Positions 46,301 through 55,800 of a stretch of 64,000 nt of DNA are shown in pieces (the stretch's first letter is position 1; each line of letters opens with the position of its first letter). Under the pieces are notes generated by a model. It saw only the letters and a program-made list of their open reading frames with translations. It made no database searches and was not told where the DNA came from. Location of the stretch: assembly GCF_920984665.1 (NCBI RefSeq), contig NZ_CAKLBP010000003.1, positions 378,960 to 442,959 of the forward strand. The letters run 5' to 3'. Source of the stretch: Pedobacter sp. Leaf170. GTDB taxonomy: Bacteria > Bacteroidota > Bacteroidia > Sphingobacteriales > Sphingobacteriaceae. A program made the translations under genes and the position numbers.

Positions 46301-46486
46301 TCTATCGTTGGTGCTCACATTATTCGTTTTGCCACGAATACCAACGGTTACTCCAGGTACCGGCTGTCCGTCCTTTTTATCTACAACTTTACCAGTAATT
46401 TGGCGCTGTTGTGCAAAAAGAACTGTACTTACAAGCATTGCAACCAGTAAGGACCATGAAAATTTGCGTAAAAATTTTAATTTCAT
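43316..46486 (-). CDS. SusC/RagA-family TonB-linked outer-membrane transporter 2
   Basis: 1056 aa, signal ends VSTVLFAQ (about 25). Carboxypeptidase-D-like domain (ITGKVVDKKDGQPVPGVTVG), TonB-box-like LDDVVVVGYGTKKR, plug (MTFLKDASAAIYGASGAKGV) and barrel ending TISLGLSLNL. The YEDTNGDGVISDSD loop near residue 870 is the calcium-site-like insertion usual in these proteins. Preceded by DUF3826 with a 33-bp gap and followed by susD 2, so part of the operon that starts at 48831. Confidence 0.95.
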   Translation of the reverse strand: MKLKFLRKFSWSLLVAMLVSTVLFAQQRQITGKVVDKKDGQPVPGVTVGIRGKTNNVSTNDRGEFSLVADPSTDALVFSYIGYVRQTVPLAGKTNITINFEEDNKNLDDVVVVGYGTKKRSEILGSVATITGTEIQDVPAPNLAGALRNRIAGVGVSQLSGRPGAPITINIRNSSVSPTLQGTDAGGTSEPLYIVDGITVTRDAFDNIDASMVENMTFLKDASAAIYGASGAKGVVLVTTKKGKVGRPSITYNGYVGISDAAKTPEMLSGYEHAKLLNETYSIQNANASAYFSPEDLEYIKTLNYKSWYDELWQPATTQRHNIGISGGSDKITFFAGGSYQSENANYAGMKFDKYSFRSGVVATLVEGLKADINFNVDYGTRVQQHNASDTDANFFEKLVTTPRWVPISINGNYVNYVGFQNNNLNPAAQAESGYYNNRSNKGYRINASLNYEPTFLKGFSARLQISQASGSAKSTQYIPPYRLYNYARMGNNSLLFTDQLVNTSATSFFVEPTSASAATITPGVSENNSYQGFLTLQYGRTFGKHTMNLLVGGEQSEGNSQASTVRYTNQLIPGIDQYWAFDASTLARQDFSRTTTSKRSGFGRLSYDYDKKYLLEVITRLDASSQFATGNRWGVSPNVGLGWVVSQEKFFKDSKFLGFVNFLKLKANWGITGDDRIGTRLWQDRFLIDVTNGYLYGNSTQNSLNRSRLANPDITWEKKQTLNIGLETSMFNNKLDFSVEVFRNYNYDAFDLGGNNLYPQYFGTAAPIINYRETYNWGSEFSIGYKAKLATDWNLNASINFSYGNSVVDKILYAPGNLFNNVATDWLIDFGTDPRVYNSSNIGLNTIGMFRTQSEVDAFMAKNPNYRVYDRIPQAGWLYYEDTNGDGVISDSDMLPMFKNTNAFFGGGINLNLTYKSFALSTNINARFGGKVFYDGRSRTAPAENRNVLTIWQDRWTPENPMQGKYPRFDDPSLARNSDFWAVDGTTIRINTMTLSYKAPAGFTRKIGFSGARVLLTGNNLWTIVNPLPYKDPYTSSAWDYPILRTISLGLSLNL

Positions 46487-46519
46487 ATTTATGATTTGGT
46501 TAGTTTTTAATCTATTCGG

Positions 46520-47194
46520 TTAGTTTGCTTTTTCAGCAGCTGCTTTTCTTCTCTTCTCCCACTCCACACCTTCTTTTTTTAAGTCGTAGCCTGCGGCTGA
46601 TAAATAGTTATTAATTCTGCCTTTGTATTTGCCAAACCAGGCATGTTTCTTATCTGATGATTCTGCATCCATAGCGTGTTCTCTGGCTTCGGTTAACCAG
46701 ATTAATATTTGTTTCTTTTGTGCATCTGTTAAGGTTAAAATTTCTTCCTGATAAGCTTTATAAGTAATTGGCAAAACATTGTAAGTCATACCGTTTTTAA
46801 CTTTGTCTATCTGGGTTTCATTTAAATTAGATGCAAGTTTGCTGATGTACTTTTTATGAAGTTTTGCCAAGGAAGCTTCAGTAGAACGATTAAGTTTTGC
46901 TATTGCCGAATCTCTTTCTACTTTATTATCAGCATTTTTTTCTTTAATCTCTTTCAATTTAGCATCGCGAACGATGTAAATATCATTCAAATTGCTGTAT
47001 TGGTCTCTTATTGTATTTCTAACCAATTCTACTTTTTTGGCATCCGCAATTTCTAATGTGCTTACAATTTTATCGGCACGTTCTGTAATTGCCTTTACAT
47101 ATTTAGCTTTTTCATCTGCCGATAAATTACTTTGCGCATTTGCATTAACAGAAATAAACGCCGTAAATAATATTGTTATAATCCCTAATCTCAT
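46520..47194 (-). CDS. DUF3826 secreted protein
   Basis: 224 aa, signal peptide ending VNANAQ (21). Almost entirely helical and rich in Lys/Glu, with heptad-like stretches (AIAKLNRSTEASLAKLHKKY). C-terminal signature WLTEAREHAMDAESSDKKHA then WFGKYKGRINNYLSAAGYD matches the DUF3826 family as I remember it, found next to susCD genes in pectin loci. Function unknown; a periplasmic chaperone or binding role is only a guess. Lies 5 bp after the isomerase gene. Confidence 0.8.
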   Translation of the reverse strand: MRLGIITILFTAFISVNANAQSNLSADEKAKYVKAITERADKIVSTLEIADAKKVELVRNTIRDQYSNLNDIYIVRDAKLKEIKEKNADNKVERDSAIAKLNRSTEASLAKLHKKYISKLASNLNETQIDKVKNGMTYNVLPITYKAYQEEILTLTDAQKKQILIWLTEAREHAMDAESSDKKHAWFGKYKGRINNYLSAAGYDLKKEGVEWEKRRKAAAEKAN

Positions 47195-47199
47195 ATCCT

Positions 47200-48831
47200 T
47201 TAATTTCTTTTTTCAATCAATTTTACATCACCACAAAAATGAACTTTTAAGCCTAACTCATCCAATGCTGCAGCTTTGATTCTGCAAGCTTCATGTGCAC
47301 TGGCTTCATAATTTGTATAAACTACCTGTATGTGGTTCGCCTTGTGTCTCGCCATCATTTGGTCGCGGGTAATGCCTTTTAAAACGGCATGCATAATTGG
47401 CCATTCTGGTGTAGTATTGTTCCATCTCCTCTGCGTTTCGGCATCAGGCAGGGCAACAACTTCGCCTACACCTAAATCGCAATGCAACTCATTATCCATT
47501 ACGTAAACCCTGCTCCATACAATAAAACCAGGCTTACTGATGCCTTTTAAAGAGCCACCGCCTAATCTAAAATACATGGCCGGTTGTCTATCACTGCTTG
47601 CACCTGCATAACCATTAATAAAGTGGGCCGGAGGTGCTGCGCCAGAAATCAGAAACAGCCAAACAAAGTCATCAATTCCCTCACCCGTGTAATGTTCGCC
47701 CCAGCGTATATCATGTAAGGTGTTTTCGCCAGTCATGCCAAGCTCTTTCCAAAGCTTATAAGTTAATAAGGTATCTAAACCTGCACATTCATCAACTTCG
47801 TTAAAGTGAGGCAATGCTTGTTTGGCATAAAGTTCTTTACCCACTTTAGAGAAAACAGGTGGCCTATCTTCATTATTTAATAAACCTTCAACTAAATCGC
47901 TGGCAACGGTTAAATCTTTTAAGCCTTGCTGATATTGAATCCCGATTGTATCGCAACTAAAATCATCTGCAATGCGTAAAGCCGCGATGTACATTTTACA
48001 TTGTGATAAGGTTTGATTTTTTGTAAGGTGAATTTCCTCCTCAGTTCCCCAGTTAAAAGTCATTCCTTTTTTTAACAGCCAGTTTAAAACCGCTTCAGCT
48101 TCTGCATCTGTAACCTCTAACATAGCCGCGTAAAGTGCCGATTGACTTAAACGTTCTTTAAAAAAACCGGTTTTGTGTAAAAGTTCATCAGGAATAATAG
48201 CATTGTACATACCCATACAACCTTCATCAAAAACGCCCATAATAACTTTGCGTTCTCTTAAATTGCTGGCAAAACTTCTGCCTTTTTTATCATCAGCAGC
48301 TGGTATTTTACTTAAATCAAAACTTTGAACATGGTTTTGATTGTAAGTGATTGTACCTGTAGATAACCATTCCTGTAAACCTTGGTTAAAGAAATCGTCT
48401 TTAAAATCCTTACTCCAAAGTGTACTGTATGGAATATCGGCTTTGGTTAAACAGCCGTTTAAATTTAGCATGCCAACTAAACCCGGCCATTGTCCGCTCC
48501 AGTTTGCAACGGTTAAAATCGGTCCTTGATGTGTGGTTAAACCTGCCAGTACATGATGGGAATATTGCCAAACACTTTCGGCAACAATTATTGGTTGTTT
48601 TGGGTCGATATTTCTAAAGATATCAATGCCCATTCTTTGCGAATCTATAAAACCATGTTTTTTGCTTGAATCATAAGCATGAGCACGCTTAACCGACCAA
48701 CCAAATTTTTCAATTTCGGCTGTTAATTTTTGCTCCATTTCGTGTTGAGCGGGCCAGCAATTTTGGTTAGCTGAAAGCCGTAAATCACCACTGCAAACAA
48801 GTAAAATTTCGCTCAATTTTGCGTGCTTCAT
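47200..48831 (-). CDS. L-fucose/L-arabinose isomerase-family protein
   Basis: Cytoplasmic, 543 aa, no signal peptide. N-terminal SEILLVCSGDLRLSANQNCW and GPILTVANWSGQWPGLVGML, central MGVFDEGCMGMYNAIIPDEL, and later DDFVWLFLISGAAPPAHFIN and YFRLGGGSLKGISKPGFIVW fit the FucI-type fold (usual length about 590). The specific aldose cannot be assigned. It would convert an imported deoxy-sugar or pentose to a ketose. It heads the susCD 2 operon, so its sugar is probably the main product of that transporter. No cognate kinase is in the window. Confidence 0.7.
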   Translation of the reverse strand: MKHAKLSEILLVCSGDLRLSANQNCWPAQHEMEQKLTAEIEKFGWSVKRAHAYDSSKKHGFIDSQRMGIDIFRNIDPKQPIIVAESVWQYSHHVLAGLTTHQGPILTVANWSGQWPGLVGMLNLNGCLTKADIPYSTLWSKDFKDDFFNQGLQEWLSTGTITYNQNHVQSFDLSKIPAADDKKGRSFASNLRERKVIMGVFDEGCMGMYNAIIPDELLHKTGFFKERLSQSALYAAMLEVTDAEAEAVLNWLLKKGMTFNWGTEEEIHLTKNQTLSQCKMYIAALRIADDFSCDTIGIQYQQGLKDLTVASDLVEGLLNNEDRPPVFSKVGKELYAKQALPHFNEVDECAGLDTLLTYKLWKELGMTGENTLHDIRWGEHYTGEGIDDFVWLFLISGAAPPAHFINGYAGASSDRQPAMYFRLGGGSLKGISKPGFIVWSRVYVMDNELHCDLGVGEVVALPDAETQRRWNNTTPEWPIMHAVLKGITRDQMMARHKANHIQVVYTNYEASAHEACRIKAAALDELGLKVHFCGDVKLIEKRN

Positions 48832-49060
48832 AATTCATTAATGAACAAAATATTTATATTAAAATAATTTGCCGGTTTATATTTTGGTTGGAGCCTGAGT
48901 GGCTATATACAAAACTCAACAATCAAAATAGTTAATTTATGATAGTTTTTATCTAATTAATATAGGATATTATCTTAAAAGCAGCTATCTTTAGCCAAGA
49001 TACGTTTATGTTTCGCCATAATCCATTGAATATTTTAACCAAATATTTTTAGTAAAAATC
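48832..49060. promoter_or_regulatory. Divergent control region between the susCD 2 operon and araC
   Basis: 229 bp, AT-rich. A perfect palindrome TTCATTAATGAA (48834-48845) lies 3 bp upstream of the isomerase ATG. ATTAATATAGGATATTATCT plus T (48956-48976) shares ATATTATCTT with 40100 and 52658 and ATTAATATARGAT with 52626. Confidence 0.5.
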
Positions 49061-49930
49061 ATGAAACCTCATTTTCATAAAGTTCCGGTAACGCTGCAAA
49101 GTTCTTTTAGTATTCGGCATGATAAAAAGCCAAATTTTGGTAACATCTGGCACTACCATCCGGAGTTAGAATTGCACTACGTTATTAAAGGCGAAGGGGT
49201 TCGTTTTGTGGGCGATAATATCAGCAATTTTGAGCCTGGAGAAATGGTGTTAATCGGCGAAAATTTACCGCATACCTGGCGCTGTAAAGATGAATATTTT
49301 CAGAACAACACCAACCTGAATACAGAAGCAATGGTTATCCATTTTTTACCAGATTGTTTGGGCAAATATTTAATCAACTTACCGGAAGCTTATCTTATCC
49401 CCAAATTATTCGAAAAGGCTAAAAGTGGTATGGTTATTAGTGGCGAGACAAAACAAAAATTAGTAGAATTAATGACGAATGCTGTTGATGCAACAAATAT
49501 CGACAGAATCATTATTTTACTATCCATATTAAAAACCTTAGCCGAAACAGACGAATTTGTAAGCATTGTAGCAAGTTCTAATACATTTTACCAATCTAAC
49601 GAATCTGAAACACTCCGTATCAACAAAATTTGCAATTACACGCTTAGCAATTATAAAAAAGACATTACGTTAGAAGAAGTTGCATCCTTAAGCAACTTGA
49701 GTGTAACTTCTTTTTGTCGTTATTTTAAACTGATGACCAAGAAAACATACTACGATTTTCTGATTGAAATACGAGTAAGCCATGCTTGCAGATTCCTAAT
49801 TGAAAATAAGTTACCCACTGAAATGATTTGTTTTGACTGTGGATTTAATAATGTATCTAACTTTTACAGGCACTTTAAAAAAGTAACCGGAATGACTCCG
49901 CTTGATTATAAAAGGAAGTATTTGAATTAG
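49061..49930 (+). CDS. AraC-family transcriptional regulator
   Basis: 289 aa. N-terminal cupin sugar-binding domain (about 20-110: WHYHPELELHYVIKGEGVRF, FEPGEMVLIGENLPHTW) and a C-terminal double HTH (about 180-289: ITLEEVASLSNLSVTSFCRY, CFDCGFNNVSNFYRHFKKVT, GMTPLDYKRKY). One of two regulators in the window. Divergent from the isomerase-susCD 2 operon and probably its activator. Shared motifs upstream of the pectate lyases and the second symporter suggest a wider regulon (inference). Confidence 0.92.
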   Translation: MKPHFHKVPVTLQSSFSIRHDKKPNFGNIWHYHPELELHYVIKGEGVRFVGDNISNFEPGEMVLIGENLPHTWRCKDEYFQNNTNLNTEAMVIHFLPDCLGKYLINLPEAYLIPKLFEKAKSGMVISGETKQKLVELMTNAVDATNIDRIIILLSILKTLAETDEFVSIVASSNTFYQSNESETLRINKICNYTLSNYKKDITLEEVASLSNLSVTSFCRYFKLMTKKTYYDFLIEIRVSHACRFLIENKLPTEMICFDCGFNNVSNFYRHFKKVTGMTPLDYKRKYLN

Positions 49931-49939
49931 GTCGGTTAA

Positions 49940-49996
49940 GTCATAGCGAGGCACGAAGCAATCTATCTCCTGAGATTGCTTCGTGCTTCGCTATGA
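49940..49996. repeat. Dispersed inverted repeat, family A, between convergent genes
   Basis: GTCATAGCGAGGCACGAAGC plus AATCT, loop atctcctg, then AGATTGCTTCGTGCTTCGCT plus ATGA. The arms share a matched change (tAGCGAG / CTCGCTa-type; here TTCGCTA) in the same place, so pairing is largely kept. It lies between araC and the aldolase gene, where it can serve as a shared terminator. Confidence 0.85.
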
Positions 49997-50017
49997 AGCA
50001 ATTAAATCTTTTGAGAA

Positions 50018-50950
50018 TTAAATATAAACCTGAATATTCAAATCGCTCCTTAAGGCCGTATAATCATCAAATAATTTCTCCACTCCTTTCCTTACATCAG
50101 GTGTAAAATTACCTACATCTCGTCTGGTAAAAGTTGAAATATCCAAACCTCTTTTTTGAAGAAAATATTTAGATACCAGCGGATAAACATTATGCATAAC
50201 ATCCATATTGTCAATCAAAAACTGTTGCACAACTTCCAGTTCTTCCTTTAATGATTCATCATTATAATGATCGCAGAGCCAAACAATAAGCTCAGGAAAA
50301 TAATTACCCTGAATGCATGACAAACCTGCGGAGCCAGCTTTTAAAGAGTCTAATGCATGAACGATATAAGCATCGTATAAACCAAAGTTATGAACTTTAG
50401 TGAGCTTGATTTTTTCTTTAATCTGGGCCAAATCCAAGCAGGTATCTTTATGATAAATCACCCTTCCGGTTGAAACAAAATCTGCCAGTTGCTGAGGTTT
50501 TATAATCCTTTTATAAGGAACAGGACATTCGTAAAATCCGATAGGAATATTATCGGTTTGTTTTAAAAGCTGATGTACATTATCATCAAAAACATTATCC
50601 TCAGCATTTTCATCAGCAAGCAAACCTGTAATTGCAATAACAGCTTCCACTCCTGTATCGTTTACATGCTTAACAAAATCTGCTTGTTTCGAAATTTCTC
50701 CACCAAAAGTTCCAGTTGCCACAACGGGCACAGCCCCACCAACTACCTTAATAACATGTTTTATGGCATCTATACGCTCAACATCTGTTAATTCGAACAT
50801 TTCGCTCGATAAGCAATTGGCGAACAGACCCGACGAACCAGCTTGCAAATAGATTTCGGTAAGTTGGGTTAGTGCCGGATAATCTATATTTCCGTTGCTT
50901 AAAAAAGGTGTAAGCATAACCGGGATGAACCCTTTTTGTGAGTTTTCCAT
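50018..50950 (-). CDS. DHDPS/N-acetylneuraminate lyase-family aldolase
   Basis: Cytoplasmic class I aldolase or synthase, 310 aa. Schiff-base Lys168 in RVIYHKDTCLD and catalytic Tyr140 in IPIGFYECPVPY are in place. The usual GTTGE loop is changed to ANCLSSEMFELTDVER, so specificity differs from DapA. Plausible substrates are 2-keto-3-deoxy sugar acids, such as those formed from uronates, rhamnonate or Kdo-like sugars, which would suit a pectin locus; this is inference. Lies 54 bp after a symporter and probably shares its operon. Confidence 0.8.
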   Translation of the reverse strand: MENSQKGFIPVMLTPFLSNGNIDYPALTQLTEIYLQAGSSGLFANCLSSEMFELTDVERIDAIKHVIKVVGGAVPVVATGTFGGEISKQADFVKHVNDTGVEAVIAITGLLADENAEDNVFDDNVHQLLKQTDNIPIGFYECPVPYKRIIKPQQLADFVSTGRVIYHKDTCLDLAQIKEKIKLTKVHNFGLYDAYIVHALDSLKAGSAGLSCIQGNYFPELIVWLCDHYNDESLKEELEVVQQFLIDNMDVMHNVYPLVSKYFLQKRGLDISTFTRRDVGNFTPDVRKGVEKLFDDYTALRSDLNIQVYI

Positions 50951-51004
50951 TATTTTGTAAAGGATAATTTTTAATTAAATATTGCTAAAAAGATTTGCCA
51001 GCCA

Positions 51005-52570
51005 TTAAGTAGCTTGTTCTTTTGTTTTTATTTTGGTTAAGGCAACGCCCACTAAAAAAATTGTTAAAGTGCCAACTACAATTATCATATTTTGATGCAA
51101 CGGATATCTAAAAGCTTCTAAATCAGCAGGTAAAAAGCTAGATAGTGTCATCCAGATGATAACTATTATTCCTAACATTGTGGCAATAATAGCCTCGTGA
51201 TTCTTAGTTTTTTTGCTTACTATTCCGAGTAAAAACAAGCCTAACATTCCGGCCGCGAAAATACCGGAAAGTTGCCACCAAACATCCAGAATACTTTTTA
51301 CGCCAATCATAGCGATACCTGCAATCATTCCCGCTAAACCAAAACCGACCGTTGCAATGTGTAATAGCGATAAATTTTGCTTTTCCGTTATATCTGGCTT
51401 AATGTATCGCTTGTAAATATCTACAGAAAATACCGTTGCCGAAGCATTCATACCAGAGCTAATGGTACTCATAGCTGCTGATAAGATTGCAGAAACAATT
51501 AAACCAACCAAACCTACCGGGATCTTAGTCACCATAAAATGTGGCATAATTTTATCGCCGTAATCTGCTGGTTTCAGGCTATTTTCCATGGCAAGTATTT
51601 CTGATGCAGAGGCACTTATAGGTAGCCTTTCTATCGCAACCTGATGTTTAATGGATTGTACCAATTCTGGATTAACATCATAATACGCATACAAGCAAGA
51701 TCCTATAATAAAAAACAACAACGAAGCCGGAATGTATAACCAAACACAAAGCCAAATTGACTTAGAAGCCGCCTTACTTGATGATGCTGTATGGTAACGC
51801 TGCACATAGTTTTGGTCCATTCCAAAATTATTAAGGTTGATAAAAAAACCGTAGAGCAACACCACCCAAAATGATGAACCAACAAAATCAGGAGCGAAAC
51901 TGCCCAGGCTAAATTTATCGCTTGCCTTACCTATTTCGATTACTTTTGATACGCCTCCGGGCATATTGGTGATAATTAAATATAGGATGAGCAAAGCGCC
52001 AAAAGTTTTCACCACAGCTTGCACAACTTCCGTCCATATAACTGCTTCTATACCACCTAAAACCGTGTAGATAATAATTGAAATACCCATTACAACCATT
52101 ATCATTTGCATGGAATAACCTGTTAATGCCTGCAGACTTAGCGCAATTCCGAAGAAAATAGAACCCATTCTGGCTAATTGTGTAAGCAAAAAACAAACTA
52201 CAGCATAAACTCTTGCCCACGCACCAAAGCGATGCTCTAAATGCGTATAAGCTGATATTTCACCGGTATTTCTATAAAAAGGAACAAAATATTTTGAGGC
52301 TATCCAAGCGGCTAAAGGCATAGAGATACTAAAAACGAATGCATTCCAATTGCCGCCAAAAGCTTTACCCGGTACGCCCAAAAATGTATTGCTGCTTAAA
52401 AATGTTGCATAAATTGATAAACCTATTGCCCATCCGGGAATGAGGCCCGAAGCTTTTGTAAACTGTTCGGAATTTTTGTTTTTTCTGGAGAAATAAACCC
52501 CAACCAATATCATTCCAACAAGATAGATGAAGATTATTGCAAGATCGAATACAGGTAAACCCTTCATCAT
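51005..52570 (-). CDS. Sodium/solute symporter (SSS family) 2
   Basis: 521 aa, about 13-14 transmembrane helices. Starts MMKGLPVFDLAIIFIYLVGM. Motifs include ASGLIPGWAIGLSIYATFLS, GEISAYTHLEHRFGAWARVY, LGGIEAVIWTEVVQAVVKTF and the sodium-site region AMSTISSGMNASATVFSVDI. NanT-like SSS carriers transport sialic acids and related acids, and pairing with an NAL-type aldolase is suggestive, but the substrate is unproven. First gene of a two-gene unit. No signal peptide. Confidence 0.9.
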   Translation of the reverse strand: MMKGLPVFDLAIIFIYLVGMILVGVYFSRKNKNSEQFTKASGLIPGWAIGLSIYATFLSSNTFLGVPGKAFGGNWNAFVFSISMPLAAWIASKYFVPFYRNTGEISAYTHLEHRFGAWARVYAVVCFLLTQLARMGSIFFGIALSLQALTGYSMQMIMVVMGISIIIYTVLGGIEAVIWTEVVQAVVKTFGALLILYLIITNMPGGVSKVIEIGKASDKFSLGSFAPDFVGSSFWVVLLYGFFINLNNFGMDQNYVQRYHTASSSKAASKSIWLCVWLYIPASLLFFIIGSCLYAYYDVNPELVQSIKHQVAIERLPISASASEILAMENSLKPADYGDKIMPHFMVTKIPVGLVGLIVSAILSAAMSTISSGMNASATVFSVDIYKRYIKPDITEKQNLSLLHIATVGFGLAGMIAGIAMIGVKSILDVWWQLSGIFAAGMLGLFLLGIVSKKTKNHEAIIATMLGIIVIIWMTLSSFLPADLEAFRYPLHQNMIIVVGTLTIFLVGVALTKIKTKEQAT

Positions 52571-52805
52571 CGGTTGGCTCGTTTATTAATTTGGTTAAAA
52601 CAAATATGCAAGGCTAGTTAGCTATATTAATATAAGATTTTTGCCACATATTGTATGATATTATCTTTATCTGTTAACCGTTACATGTTGTTGGTTACCT
52701 ATCGTAATTTAAATTTAGCAAAGACGTATACAATATGTTACCGAAAACAGGAAACTTATATCTGGCAACATGAAACTCGCAAGAGATGACTAAGCAACAG
52801 ATTTC
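52571..52805. promoter_or_regulatory. 235-bp control region upstream of symporter 2
   Basis: Contains CATATTTG on the minus strand (52608 to 52601), one mismatch from TAnnTTTG, as a possible -7 box. Also ATTAATATAAGAT (52626-52638) and TATTGTATGATATTATCTT (52649-52667), each shared with other promoter regions of the window. No ORF. Confidence 0.45.
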
Positions 52806-55800
52806 CTATTGAACATCCAATGCATCAATTGATAATCCTCCGGTATCAACAGCTAAAATTCTTAATTTATAATTTCCGGCATTTATCATTGTTCCGGTAT
52901 TTGTATTAAAATAATTCCATTTACCTGCTTTTGTTGGTGCAAATTCAGCCATTTCGGTTTTCATTATCGTACCATCAGCAGATAGAAATTCGAGTTTTGC
53001 TTTAATTATTTTCTCAAGAGGATTGTGGTATTTAATCGTTAAAGAATAGGTATCTGCCACGCCAACCCAAAAACTCCATTCCAAAATATCTTTTGATGCA
53101 GATTTAAAAGTTACCCTTTGTTTACCCATTAAATCCTCTTTAACAATACCATTTCCAATCAGTTTAGCATCAGTAGCTTTATAGCTGCTTGTCGTTTTCA
53201 AATCGTAAGCAGGTTCTAATTCACTCGGAGGCATAACCGCAACCGAATACATTGAAGCATTTGAAGGAATAATGCCTAGCATTACCGATTCTCCTTTATT
53301 AAATCTTTTACGATAGACCTTAAAGCTTGTGTTTAAACTGTTCTCCGCAAGGGTTTTGGTATCTTCAAAATCGGTTAGCCAATCTAATTTATCTTTTGCA
53401 GAAACATCAATCATTACAAAAACATCGGCAGTTTCGTTAAGGCTAAAATGTATTTTCTCTCTTTTCTTATTAGATGTTTTTATCCATTCGGAACCGAAAA
53501 GATTTGAAGGTAAAGTGATAAACTCAATCGTTTCATCAGAGTATTGTATATCGCCAATATCCAACCAATCGGCTGTTAAAATATTATCAGTTACATTAAT
53601 TATAGATTTAGATGGTTGAGCAGGCTTGATGCTTTTATTTAAACTTGCTATCGCGATAGCAGAAATCACAGCCTGCCCCGATTTAATTTGCGGAAAGGAA
53701 ATATCCAAGGCTCCACCTTTAACCGTGAATTTTATTGATTTTTTCAAAGCAGCATCATGTCCGGCTTCCTTCCAAACGTCTAAATCCTTTATTACCGTTT
53801 GATGATTAAAAGCCACATCAAATAATCGCATGCCTTTAGCATCCATACCACCGCCCGTATTTAACCATGGTTCGATAAAATAAAGCTCTACCAAATACTC
53901 ACCATCTGGTAATGGAAAATGATAATTTAGTTTATGTCTTCCATAACGAAAAGTTTGGAAAAGTGGCCAATCTTTTGTGTTTTTTATTGGGTCGAATGTT
54001 CTTCGCTGACTAGCAAAAAAAGAAGGTATGCCTTTGAAATCTGCCGTCCACGATGTTGAACCAAAACTTTTTATATCGCTTAAATTTTTATCGGCAAACC
54101 ATTTAAAACCTTTTGAATCCACATAATTCGGACCACCACAATTTAACCGATAAACATAATTATAATTGGTTTCGTTTGAAATCACCTCTGTTTTGTGGTC
54201 TAAAAGATTGTTAAAACCAGGTGCTTTTGGTAAGTTATTTAACACGATTAAATCTTTAGCAACCGCGCTTCCGTTTACATATCCAACCGCATAAAGCAGA
54301 TTATATTGTATGTTTGGCTTATTCCATTGGAAATGCGTACCGATACCATTACGTTTCTGTTTACCTAAAGATTCATGGTTAAAATCGTTAAAAAGCTCTA
54401 CCTCATCACAGTTAGAATAAATTACGATACTATCTTTTACACCAGGCTTGTTCCATCGATTAGGCCAAGTATGAGAAACAATGTAAACCATTGGTTCAGT
54501 TTGTTTTGGTGCATAATTGGCTCTAAACATGTAAAAAACATCAGTTGGTTCTTCCCATGGCGTAAACATACCCTTGTAATTTACCGGGCCAATTCTGTCA
54601 ATATCCCTTAAACCTTCTCCACCTTGTACCCTACCCGGATTATCATGCGAGCTGTACAACCAAAAGAAATGCCCGACAGTTTTACCCTTAACAGATTCTG
54701 CCAGCCTAACTTTGGTTTCCATCAAATCCGTCATTGCATTTTCCGTATAACCTTTTGCTCCGGCATTAAGATGATGCAAATCTATTGTTCGCCAGGCGCC
54801 ATATTCGCCTACTAAAACTTGTTTTTGCAAGTCATCACAATAGGTTTGCGGATTACCACCATAAGTTCCCGTCCAGTTCTGCGGAACATCCCAATCTGTT
54901 CCTTTACCACCATTACAAGTCGTTACTTTTCTTTGTGAAGAGGCAGTCGGATCGAGTTTTCTAATCAGTTCTGTGCATTCTTTAGCAAAATCTTCGGGCA
55001 AGGTGCTTTCATTTTCCAAACCCCAAAGCACAACAGAAGGACTGTTTCTGCGTTCCTTAACCCAATCAACCAAAAGCGTTTTAAAATTTTTTCTAAATTC
55101 CGGCGTGTCATACCAAATGTGTGCGGCCATCTGTGTCCAGGATAGAATCCCCATTTTATCCCAATGTGTTTGATATTCGAGGTTGTGAGGTTGGTGCGCA
55201 TCTCGAAAAGCATTAAAACCCGCAGCTTTAATTTGCATAACTCTGGATTTTATCTGCTCACTGCTAAAAGCATGACTCTGTCCAATTAAATGCTCGTACT
55301 CAGCAATTCCATTTATGAAAACAGGTTTCCCGTTTAATAAAAACACCTTTTGATTTGAATTATCCCCTATCGGCCAGCTTATCCATCTAATCCCATAAGG
55401 CGTATTTAGCTCATCAATAATTTTTCCGTTAGATAAAACTGTGGTTTTTAAAGTGTATAGGTATGGGTTTTCCAAAGACCAGAGTTTTGGATTTAAAAGC
55501 TCTTTTGTTTTCTGTTTTACATTGATTTCTTTGCCAGACGCTAGTAAAAGCTTAGTCTTTTGTTCATCTACAATTTTCTTATCGGCATCAATAAGCTGAT
55601 TTAAAACGGTAATTTCTTTTGATGATGCGCTGTAATTTTTGATTGTACTTTCAGTATTTAAAACCGCAGACTTTTCTGAAATTTTATCATCATTCCAGAT
55701 GTGAATTCCAAAAGGCTCAATTCTAATATCATTTGTAATAATCAAATGCACCGGTCGAAAAATCCCCATCGGCTGCGAGCCTTCAGAGAAACCACGTTCA

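Noticed and set aside
48834..48845. TTCATTAATGAA as the same operator as TTCATATATGAA at 6661
   Set aside because: Both are AT-rich palindromes, but the centres differ and the ATGTAAC extension is absent, so I do not join them.
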